In this document: positions 43,109 through 49,719 of the stretch, one piece after another
Layout: every line of letters begins with the position of its first letter
How positions within the stretch are numbered: position 1 is the first letter of the stretch
Source of the DNA: Streptomyces vinaceus
GTDB taxonomy: Bacteria; Actinomycetota; Actinomycetes; Streptomycetales; Streptomycetaceae
DNA: 64,000 nt
Direction: 5' to 3'
Assembly (NCBI RefSeq): GCF_008704935.1
Contig: NZ_CP023692.1
Location: 6,549,501 to 6,613,500, forward strand
Translations under genes and position numbers: made by a program
The notes under the pieces: generated by a model
What the model saw: only the letters and a program-made list of their open reading frames with translations
Databases searched by the model: none
What the model was told of the DNA's origin: nothing

Positions 43109-44131
43109 TCAGCGGGAGGCGGCGACGGGCACCGGGGAGGGCACCTGCTGGGTGATGCAGTGGACGCCGCCGCCCCCGTAAGCGATCACGCGGGTGCGGA
43201 CGCCGACGACCTTGCGGCCGGGCAGCGCGGAGGCGATGACGGCGAGCGCACCCTCGTCCTCCGGGACCCCCGCGACGGGGACGACGACCCCGCCGTTGGC
43301 GATGTAGAAGTTCAGGTAGCCCACCTCGGTCTCGCGGCCGGCCACCTCGACGAAGGCGCTCTGCGGCAGGTCGACGATCTCCAGGCGGCGCCCGGCGGCG
43401 TCGGTGGCCTCCTCCAGGACGGCGCGGTTGACCCGCATCCGCTCGTGGTCGGGATGGAGCGGGTCGCTCGGCAACTGGACGACCACCTTGCCGGGGGCGA
43501 CGAACGCGCAGACCCCGTCCACGTGCCCGTCGGTCTCGGTGTCCAGCAGACCCCCGTACGGCAGCCAGATCACCTTCGTGACGCCGAGGCGGGCGATCAG
43601 CTCGGCCTCGATCTCCTCCTTGCTCATCCCCGGGTTGCGGTTGGGGTGCAGCAGGCACTGCTCGGTGGTGATCAGGGTGCCCTCGCCGTCGACGGTGATC
43701 GCCCCGCCTTCGAGGATCATCGGGGAGGCGATGCGCTCCACGTCCAGGTGCTCCAGCAGGGCGCCCGCTATCTTGTCGTCGGTGTCGTACGGGTGGTGCT
43801 TGCCGCCCCAGGCGTTGAAGCGGAAGTCCACGCCCGCCCGGCGTCCGTCGGGCCCGAGCACGAAGATGGGCCCGGAGTCCCGGAACCAGGAGTCGTCGAG
43901 GGGCAGTTCCACGACCGTGACGCCCTCCCCGCACCGCTCCTGGGCCTCGGGTCCCGAGCCGGGCAGCGCCACCATGGTCACCGGTTCGAACTGCGCGATG
44001 GCGTCCGCGACCTGTGCGTACTCCGCCTTCACCTCGTCGAAGACCTCGCCCCACAGCTCCTGCCGGGTCGGCCAGGCCATCAGGCAGCCCTCGTGCTCGG
44101 TCCACTCGGCCGGCATCCGGAAATCCGTCAT
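43109..44131 (-). CDS. aguA: Agmatine deiminase (cytosolic)
   Basis: Agmatine deiminase, 340 residues without signal peptide. It converts agmatine to N-carbamoylputrescine and ammonia. The best AguA match of the four paralogues: PAEWTEHEGCLMAWPTRQEL, LDDSWFRDSGPIFVLGPDG, EGGAITVDGEGTLITTEQCL, DTETDGHVDGVCAFVAPG with the active His, and YGGGGVHCITQQVPSP with the nucleophile Cys. AGGAG lies five bases before the ATG. First gene of the importer operon, whose promoter carries the shared palindrome at 44188. The next enzyme in classical pathways (AguB amidohydrolase or putrescine carbamoyltransferase) is absent from the window, which makes the adjacent urease-like genes notable. Confidence 0.93.
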   Translation of the reverse strand: MTDFRMPAEWTEHEGCLMAWPTRQELWGEVFDEVKAEYAQVADAIAQFEPVTMVALPGSGPEAQERCGEGVTVVELPLDDSWFRDSGPIFVLGPDGRRAGVDFRFNAWGGKHHPYDTDDKIAGALLEHLDVERIASPMILEGGAITVDGEGTLITTEQCLLHPNRNPGMSKEEIEAELIARLGVTKVIWLPYGGLLDTETDGHVDGVCAFVAPGKVVVQLPSDPLHPDHERMRVNRAVLEEATDAAGRRLEIVDLPQSAFVEVAGRETEVGYLNFYIANGGVVVPVAGVPEDEGALAVIASALPGRKVVGVRTRVIAYGGGGVHCITQQVPSPVPVAASR

Positions 44132-44175
44132 GGTCGCTCCTGTGTGTGAAGGGAGGGGAGGGGCGTGTGCCCCGC

Positions 44176-44204
44176 ATCCTCCTCCGTACTGAAAATTCAG
44201 TCAA
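44176..44204 (-). promoter_or_regulatory. Shared operator-promoter, copy 1 (aguA-ABC operon)
   Basis: On the minus strand: -35 TTGACT (44204-44199), 17-base spacer, -10 GAGGAT (44181-44176). The palindrome ACTGAA-AA-TTCAGT (44188-44201) overlaps the -35 and the first half of the spacer. It is the shortest of three copies; the arm nearest the gene departs after TTCAGT. Transcription would begin about 35 bases before the aguA ATG, leaving room for its ribosome site. Confidence 0.75.
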
Positions 44205-44340
44205 TGCTTCTGGCCAAGTGCACGCTGATTCGGCCAGCCGTGTGCCCCGTGCGGGGTTCGCGGGCCCGGTCGTGCGGGGATGCGGGGGCCATCCGGGCGT
44301 TTGACCAGCGAGTATGGTCGGCCACGGAGCCGGGAAAGTG

Positions 44341-44393
44341 CCTGACTTTCCGATCAGGAAATGGCCCCAGGTGACCGGCTCGGCGGGTAGAGT
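44341..44393 (+). promoter_or_regulatory. Promoter region of TetR gene at 44402 with inverted repeat
   Basis: An inverted repeat CCTGA-N8-TCAGG lies at 44341-44358, and a -10 box TAGAGT at 44388-44393, eight bases before the GTG. The repeat differs from the shared operator but keeps TGACT and TCAG elements, so it could be a degenerate autoregulatory site. Confidence 0.45.
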
Positions 44394-44401
44394 GACACCT
44401 C

Positions 44402-44974
44402 GTGTCAGACCGTCGAACGGAAATACTCAGGGCCGCCACGCGGGTGATCGCGCGCCGCGGTGTACGCGGACTGCGCGTGGGAGAGCTCGCGGCCGAAGCG
44501 GGGGTGTCCACCTCGCTGATCTACTACCACTTCACCGATCGCGCCGGAATCCTGCGCCGGACCCTGGAGTTCATCAGCGACCGCGCCGACCGCTACACCG
44601 CGGAACGCGAGCCCGGGGAGGACCGCGCGGACCCGAGGGCCGAACTGTCGCAGGTGCTGCTCCTGGAACTCCAGGACACCCCGGAGGTGCGGGAGAACAG
44701 CACCGCGTGGGGAGAACTCAGAGCCAGTGCCGTCTTCGACGCCGAACTGCGCGAGGACGTGGCCAAGGCCACGCACACCTGGGTGCACGAGATCGCCGAC
44801 CTGCTCGCGCACGCCCGGCCCATGGGGACCGCCCCGGCGCACGCGGCCGCGGCCGAGCGTCTGACGGCCCTGCTGGAGGGTCTCAGCGTCCGCTGGCTCA
44901 GCGGCTCGCTGCCCCTGGAACACGCCCGGCGGCTCCTCATGGACGCCATCGAGGTGGAACTGGACCACCGCTGA
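44402..44974 (+). CDS. TetR/AcrR family regulator (paralogue 1)
   Basis: TetR-type regulator, 190 residues. Helix-turn-helix RRTEILRAATRVIARRGVRG then LAAEAGVSTSLIYYHFTDRA (residues 3-50). C-terminal domain resembles the TetR_C_6/BetI-like group. It shares most residues with the TetR at 48764-49351 (for example VIARRGVRGLRV and ENSTAWGELRA in both), so the two are recent duplicates flanking the urease operon. Candidate repressor of the three shared operators, possibly as a heterodimer. Convergent with the urease alpha gene. Confidence 0.92.
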   Translation: MSDRRTEILRAATRVIARRGVRGLRVGELAAEAGVSTSLIYYHFTDRAGILRRTLEFISDRADRYTAEREPGEDRADPRAELSQVLLLELQDTPEVRENSTAWGELRASAVFDAELREDVAKATHTWVHEIADLLAHARPMGTAPAHAAAAERLTALLEGLSVRWLSGSLPLEHARRLLMDAIEVELDHR

Positions 44975-44999
44975 AGCCTGCGGTGCCCCGAGCGGCCGG

Positions 45000-46763
45000 C
45001 TACAGGAAGTAGAGGCGGCTGAGCGAGACCGAATCGGCGGGTGCCGAGACGAGGGGCTCGCCGTCGAGGGAGACCAGGCCCGTGCCGGGGTGCACGTCGA
45101 CCGTGCCGGTACGGGCATTGCGGAGCATGTTCCCCGGCCCGATGCCCCGGGTCCCGCGGACCGCCACGCGGCGCCGGCGCGTCGGCATCCGATCGCCGTT
45201 CTGCACGGCGGCCTCCGCGACGAACGCGACCGAGATGTCGGCCGCCGTCGCCCCGTGCGCCCCGAACTGCGGTCCCAGGACCAGTGGTTCGCACCGGTCG
45301 GTGGAGGCGTTCGGATCGCCGGTGACCCCGTACGCGGGGAAACCGGACTTGAGGACCAGCTGCGGTTTGGCGCCGAAGTACTGCGGCCACCACAGCACGA
45401 TGTCGGCCAGCTTGCCGACCTCGATCGAGCCGACCTCGTGCGCGAAACCGTGCGCGATGGCGGGGTTGATCGTCAGCTTGGCCATGTAGCGCAGGACGCG
45501 CTCGTTGTCGTCGCCGGCCGCCGCCGTGCCGCAGGAGCCCTCGCCGTCCAGCGGGCCGAGCTCGGCCTTCATCTTCCCGGCCATGGCGAAGGTACGGCGT
45601 ACCGTTTCGCCGGCGCGGCCCATGCCCTGGGCGTCGGAGGAGGTGATGCCGATGACCCCGAGGTCGTGCAGGACGTCCTCGGCGCCCATCGTCCCGGCCC
45701 GGATGCGGTCGCGGGCCATGGCGGCGTCGCCGGGCAGGTCGACCTTGAGGTCGTGCGCCGAGACGATCATGCCGAAGTGCTCGGCCAGCGCGTCCCGTCC
45801 GAAGGGGAGGGTGGGGTTGGTGGAGGAGCCGATGACGTTCGGCACGCCCGCCATCTTGAGCACGTTGGGGACGTGTCCGCCGCCGCAGCCCTCGATGTGG
45901 AAGGCGTGGATGGTGCGGCCGTCCAGGACGCGCAGGGTGTCCTCCACGGACAGGCATTCGTTCAAACCGTCGGTGTGCAGGGCGACCTGTACGTCATGCT
46001 CCTCGGCCACCCGCAGGGCGGTGTCGAGGGCGCGGGTGTGCGCTCCCATGTCCTCGTGGACCTTGAAGCCGGAGGCGCCGCCCTCGGCCAGGGCCTCGAC
46101 GAGCGGGGCCGGATCCGAGGAGGAACCGCGGGCCAGGAAGCCGATGTTGACGGGCCAGGCGTCGAAGGCGTTGAACGCGTGGCGCAGGGCCCAGGGGGAG
46201 TTGACCCCCACCGCCCAGACGGGGCCGAACTCCTGGCCGATGATCGTGGTGACGCCGGAGGCCAGCGAGGCCTCCATGATCCGCGGCGAGAGCAGGTGGA
46301 CGTGCGTGTCGACGGCCCCGGCGGTGGCGATCATGCCCTCGCCGGAGACGATGGTCGTCCCGGTGCCGACCACGACCTCGACCCCGTCGAGCGTATCGGG
46401 GTTCCCCGCCCGCCCGATGGAGGCGATGCGGCCCTCCCGGATGCCGATGCTGGTCTTGCGTATGCCGAGTACGGCGTCGATGACCAGGACGTTGCTGATG
46501 ACGAGGTCGCAGGTCTCGCGGACGGCGGCGGCCTTCAGGTGCAGTCCGTCGCGGGCGGTCTTCCCGAACCCGGCCAGGAACTCGTCGCCCGGCTTCTGGG
46601 AGTCGGACTCGACGCGCACGATGAGACCCGAGTCGCCCAGGCGCACCCGGTCGCCCGCCCGCGGGCCGTGCACGGCCACGTAGTCGTACGGGTCCGTGCC
46701 GTCGCCCGGGAACGCCCCGGGCCGGCCGTGACACCCGGCGGCGTCGAAGATGCTGCCACTCAT
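45000..46763 (-). CDS. Divergent urease alpha subunit (urease-like amidohydrolase)
   Basis: UreC-family catalytic subunit, 587 residues. Nickel ligands are kept: DTHVH (His 154, 156), carbamylated Lys 234 in GFKVHED, His 263 (LHTDGLNE), His 289 (AFHIEGCGGGH) and Asp 377 (SSDAQGMGR). The mobile-flap motif, VCHHL in true ureases with the catalytic Cys and His, is here VSAHDL (residues 334-339): the Cys is Ser and one residue is inserted. HEDWG is HEDMG. So it keeps the metal site but not the standard flap. The ATG overlaps the fused gamma-beta gene. No ureD, E, F or G gene is in the window; nickel insertion must use genes elsewhere. Substrate may be urea or a substituted urea. Confidence 0.88.
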   Translation of the reverse strand: MSGSIFDAAGCHGRPGAFPGDGTDPYDYVAVHGPRAGDRVRLGDSGLIVRVESDSQKPGDEFLAGFGKTARDGLHLKAAAVRETCDLVISNVLVIDAVLGIRKTSIGIREGRIASIGRAGNPDTLDGVEVVVGTGTTIVSGEGMIATAGAVDTHVHLLSPRIMEASLASGVTTIIGQEFGPVWAVGVNSPWALRHAFNAFDAWPVNIGFLARGSSSDPAPLVEALAEGGASGFKVHEDMGAHTRALDTALRVAEEHDVQVALHTDGLNECLSVEDTLRVLDGRTIHAFHIEGCGGGHVPNVLKMAGVPNVIGSSTNPTLPFGRDALAEHFGMIVSAHDLKVDLPGDAAMARDRIRAGTMGAEDVLHDLGVIGITSSDAQGMGRAGETVRRTFAMAGKMKAELGPLDGEGSCGTAAAGDDNERVLRYMAKLTINPAIAHGFAHEVGSIEVGKLADIVLWWPQYFGAKPQLVLKSGFPAYGVTGDPNASTDRCEPLVLGPQFGAHGATAADISVAFVAEAAVQNGDRMPTRRRRVAVRGTRGIGPGNMLRNARTGTVDVHPGTGLVSLDGEPLVSAPADSVSLSRLYFL

Positions 46764-47461
46764 GCCTGCTCCTGGTACGCGGTGAGGTAGCCCGTGGCCC
46801 GGGCCCTGGCCAGCGCGGTCTCCCGGGCGCCGGGGGCGTCCAGGGGGCCGTCGACGAGTCCGGCGAAACCGATGGCGACGCGCGCCCCGCCGATCGGCAC
46901 GAGCTCGACGAAGACGGTGGACCCGGAATCGAAGCGGACCGTGGACCCCGCCGGTACGGCGAGCCTCGTGCCGTAGGCCGCCGCGCGGTCGAAGGCGAGG
47001 CGCGGGTTCGCCTCGAAGAAGTGGAAGTGCGAGGAGACGCTGACCGGCACCGTCGCGGTGTTCCGTACGGGCAGCCGCAGCGTCGGTTCGGCGCCGTGGT
47101 AGCCCTCGCCGCCCCCGGGCAGCGTCGCGCCGGGGGCAGCGAGGCCGAGTGAACCCCGCTGCCGGAACGGGTCGTCGATGACGCAGAGCCGCGTCCCGTC
47201 GTCGAACACGGCCTCGACCTGGAGGCTCGTGACCACGTCGGGCACGCCGGGCAGCACGTCGTCGGCGTCGAGGACGCCGCGTCCGGCCTCGATCGCCTCC
47301 GCGAGGCGGCGGCCGTCCCGGGCCGCCTCGCACACGGTGTCCGTGATCAGCGCCGTCGCCTCGGGGACGTTGAGCTTCACGCCCCGGCCGCGCCGGGCGC
47401 GGGCCAGTTCCGCCGCCGTGAAGATCAGCAGCCGGTCCCGCTCGGTCGGTGTCAGTCGCAT
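46760..47461 (-). CDS. Fused urease gamma-beta subunit (UreAB)
   Basis: One 233-residue chain combining UreA (residues 1-100: LTPTERDRLLIFTAAELARA, VPEATALITDTVCEAARDG, GVPDVVTSLQVEAVFDDG) and UreB (about 125-233: VSSHFHFFEANPRLAFDRAA, YGTRLAVPAGSTVRFDSGS, IGFAGLVDGPLD). These are structural subunits that assemble with UreC. Such fusions also occur in Helicobacter and some actinobacteria. GAGG lies six bases before the ATG. It lies 27 bases after the Tat-secreted deiminase and overlaps ureC by four bases: one operon. Confidence 0.93.
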   Translation of the reverse strand: MRLTPTERDRLLIFTAAELARARRGRGVKLNVPEATALITDTVCEAARDGRRLAEAIEAGRGVLDADDVLPGVPDVVTSLQVEAVFDDGTRLCVIDDPFRQRGSLGLAAPGATLPGGGEGYHGAEPTLRLPVRNTATVPVSVSSHFHFFEANPRLAFDRAAAYGTRLAVPAGSTVRFDSGSTVFVELVPIGGARVAIGFAGLVDGPLDAPGARETALARARATGYLTAYQEQA

Positions 47462-47488
47462 ACTGCCTCGTTTCCGTGCTCGGAGGTC

Positions 47489-48655
47489 TTACGGGAGCGG
47501 CTCGTGCATCGTGGAGCAGTGGATCCCGCCGCCACCCGCCATCAGCCGGTCGACGTCGATCTGGACGACCGCCCGGCCGGGGAAGGCCTCCGCCAGGGCG
47601 CGCCGGGCGGCCGCGTCCTTCACCGCGTCCCCGAACTGGGCAGTGATGACCGCCCCGTTGACGACGTGGAAGTTGAGGTAGGAGTCGACGAACTGGGAGT
47701 CCCTGGAGCGGACCGTGTCGGGGCCCTCCACCCGGATCACCCTCAGCTTCCGCCCCCGGGCGTCCGTGGCACTGGAGAGGACCGAGAACTGCTCGCGGGC
47801 GTCGCGCGCCCAGACGTCGTCGCGGTCCGCGGGCGGGACCTGCACCATCACCACACCGGGGCGTATGAAGCGCGAGGTCACGTCGATGTGGTCGTCGGTG
47901 ATGTCCTTGCCCTTGATGCCGGGGACCCAGATCATCTTGTCCGCGCCGTACGCGTCCAGGACGGCGTCCTCGACCTCGGCCCGGCTCATGCCGCGGTTGC
48001 GGTTCTTGTTGACCAGGCTGCTCTCCGTGGCCATGAGGGTGCCGTCGCCGTCGGTCTCGATCGCCCCGCCCTCGCCGACGAAGCCGGTCCGGCTGAAGCG
48101 CAGGCGGAGGTCGTCCGCGACGAGCCGCGCTACATCGGCGTCGTAGGCGTGGGTCTGCTTGCCGCCCCACCCGTTGAAGCCGAGGCCGAGGGCGTCGAGC
48201 CCGCCGCGGCCGTCCCGGCGGAAGACCGGTGCGGTGTCGCGCATCCAGAGGTCGTCCGTGGGGATCGAGTCGAGGACGGTGACTCCCGCTCCGCACAGGG
48301 AGCGGGCCCGGGCGGCGGTGTACGCGTCGGGGGCGCACAGGACCACGGGTTCGTAGCGGGCGACGGTCCGGGCGATCAGGGCGATGTCCTCCTGTACGCC
48401 GGCGAGGCGCCGGCCGCCCCAGACGGAGGACCGGGAAGGCCAGGACATCCAGGTACGTGCGTGCGGTGCGTCGTCCCGGTCGACCCAGCGGCCCGGGACC
48501 GCCGCGCTCGCCCGCTGCGGGTCCGCGGCCAGGGAGCCCAGGGCCACCCCCGCGGCGCCGAGACCCGCGGCGCCGAGGACGCGCCTGCGGGAGGGCTGTG
48601 CGGGCCCGAACAGGCGGCTGAGGAGAGAGCGGCTGGTGTCGTGGGAGGTGCTCAT
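47489..48655 (-). CDS. Tat-secreted agmatine/peptidylarginine deiminase family protein
   Basis: Second exported deiminase, 388 residues. Twin-arginine signal PSRRRVLGAAGLGAAGVALG (Arg 23-25). Catalytic blocks: DDLWMRDTAPVF, GEGGAIETDGDGTL, the His of DITDDHIDVTSRF, nucleophile Cys in GGGGIHCSTMHEP. It resembles the protein at 35741-36919 more than the cytosolic AguA, so the secreted type duplicated. First gene of the operon deiminase-ureAB-ureC. The ATG comes six bases after the -10 box, so translation is leaderless. Confidence 0.9.
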   Translation of the reverse strand: MSTSHDTSRSLLSRLFGPAQPSRRRVLGAAGLGAAGVALGSLAADPQRASAAVPGRWVDRDDAPHARTWMSWPSRSSVWGGRRLAGVQEDIALIARTVARYEPVVLCAPDAYTAARARSLCGAGVTVLDSIPTDDLWMRDTAPVFRRDGRGGLDALGLGFNGWGGKQTHAYDADVARLVADDLRLRFSRTGFVGEGGAIETDGDGTLMATESSLVNKNRNRGMSRAEVEDAVLDAYGADKMIWVPGIKGKDITDDHIDVTSRFIRPGVVMVQVPPADRDDVWARDAREQFSVLSSATDARGRKLRVIRVEGPDTVRSRDSQFVDSYLNFHVVNGAVITAQFGDAVKDAAARRALAEAFPGRAVVQIDVDRLMAGGGGIHCSTMHEPLP

Positions 48656-48661
48656 GTCCCG

Positions 48662-48691
48662 ACTCTGTCATTGACTGAAAATTCAGTCAAT
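48662..48691 (-). promoter_or_regulatory. Shared operator-promoter, copy 2 (deiminase-ureABC operon)
   Basis: Perfect inverted repeat ATTGACTGAA-AA-TTCAGTCAAT (48670-48691). On the minus strand the -35 TTGACT (48690-48685) is inside the arm, the spacer is 17 bases, and the -10 CAGAGT (48667-48662) is six bases before the ATG at 48655. Binding of a TetR dimer here would block RNA polymerase directly. Confidence 0.85.
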
Positions 48692-48705
48692 AGCCGAGGT
48701 GAACG

Positions 48706-48733
48706 GAAGCCCCCGCCCGGAGGCGGGGGCTTC
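48706..48733 (-). terminator. Strong hairpin after TetR paralogue 2
   Basis: Perfect 12-bp stem GAAGCCCCCGCC/GGCGGGGGCTTC with a CGGA loop, 30 bases after the TetR stop on the minus strand. It separates the TetR transcript from the operator-promoter of the next operon. Confidence 0.7.
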
Positions 48734-48763
48734 AGAGGGTGGGGGAGCTGCTGCCGGGGCGGC

Positions 48764-49351
48764 TCAGCCGCCCGGCTGCGCCAGGTGCCGGAGTTCGGCC
48801 GCGATGGCCGTGGTCGTCAGTTCGCGCGCGTGCGCCAGGGGCAGGCTGCCGCTCAGCCAGCGCGAGCTGAGGCCCTCGACGAGGGCAGTCAGCCGCTCGG
48901 CGGCGCCGGCGAGCGCCGCGGCCCCCGCCATGGGCCGGACCCGGCCCAGCAGCTCGCCGACTTCCTGTACCCAGACGAGCGTGGCCCGGGCCAGGTCCTC
49001 GCGCAGGTCGGGATCGAAGACCGCCGTCGCCCGCAGCTCTCCCCAGGCCGTGCTGTTCTCGCGCACCTCGGGGCTGTCCTGGAATTCGAGGAGGAGGGTC
49101 TCCTCCAGCTCGCCCCGGGCGTCCAGCGGGGGAGCGTCGGGCTCCCGCTCCGTGGTGTACCGTCCCGCGCGGTCGTTGATGAACTCCAGCGTCGCGCGCA
49201 GGATTCCGGCGCGGTCCTTGAAGTGGTAGTAGATCAACGCCGTGGACACGCCCGCCTCGGCGGCGAGCTCCTCCACGCGCAGGCCGCGCACGCCGCGTCG
49301 GGCGATGACCCGCGCGGCCCCTTCCATGATTGCTGTTCGACGGTCCGCCAC
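48764..49351 (-). CDS. TetR/AcrR family regulator (paralogue 2)
   Basis: TetR-type regulator, 195 residues, a close paralogue of the protein at 44402-44974. Helix-turn-helix: RRTAIMEGAARVIARRGVRG then LAAEAGVSTALIYYHFKDRA. The recognition-helix residues are nearly the same in both, so they probably bind the same operator, whereas the ligand domain diverges more. The GTG at 49351 follows a -10 box TAGGGT by six bases: leaderless. Possible degenerate operator half-site TGACCGAA at about 49397-49404 upstream. Confidence 0.92.
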   Translation of the reverse strand: MADRRTAIMEGAARVIARRGVRGLRVEELAAEAGVSTALIYYHFKDRAGILRATLEFINDRAGRYTTEREPDAPPLDARGELEETLLLEFQDSPEVRENSTAWGELRATAVFDPDLREDLARATLVWVQEVGELLGRVRPMAGAAALAGAAERLTALVEGLSSRWLSGSLPLAHARELTTTAIAAELRHLAQPGG

Positions 49352-49719
49352 GCCGACACCCTACCTGGGCTCGCATGACGCCTACGCACCCCTTCCTGAC
49401 CGAAATTCCAGCCGGATGGGATCCGAGGCCGCTCGGGCGACCGCACAGCCTCCGATCCGCCCTCGTCGCCGGGAGAGCCGTCATGCCCCCATCGCCACCG
49501 CCCCCGGGTAACCGCCCCGCACCACCTCCGGGCGCCGGTGGTCGCACGGCTTCGGCGCCGGCAGGAGATCCACCGGGCGGCCGTGGTCCACCTGCCTCCC
49601 GGCCGGCAGGGGCTCGCCGACCACCAGCCCGTCACGAGGTCTCCGTCGACCACTACCGCCGCGGCGCATGACTCGGTCGGCGGATTGACTGAATATTCAG
49701 TCAATGGCAGAGTGGAGGC
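49352..49719. other. Intergenic region between TetR paralogue 2 and the lipoprotein deiminase
   Basis: 368 bases without a convincing gene. It contains the TetR promoter (left), a degenerate half-site at about 49397, and the shared operator copy 3 (right). On the minus strand between about 49660 and 49600 the frame reads VVVDGDLVTG, like the C-terminal strand of DJ-1/PfpI proteins, but nothing else of such a protein is seen. Possibly a small remnant; could be chance. Confidence 0.4.
49684..49713 (+). promoter_or_regulatory. Shared operator-promoter, copy 3 (lipoprotein deiminase)
   Basis: Perfect 22-base palindrome ATTGACTGAATATTCAGTCA plus AT (49684-49705). -35 TTGACT (49685-49690), 17-base spacer, -10 CAGAGT (49708-49713), ATG at 49720 six bases later. 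The geometry is identical to copy 2, base for base. Confidence 0.85.

Noticed and set aside
43109..44131. Naming all four deiminases aguA
   Set aside because: Only the cytosolic protein has the ETDGHVDG segment of characterised agmatine deiminases; the exported ones differ and may use other guanidino substrates.
45000..46763. Naming the alpha subunit ureC without reservation
   Set aside because: The altered flap motif and absence of accessory genes leave its substrate open, so no symbol is given.
46764..48671. Extension of the urease alpha reading frame upstream through the UreAB and deiminase genes
   Set aside because: Arg/Pro/Gly-rich shadow frame; UreC begins at the ATG at 46763 that overlaps the UreAB stop.
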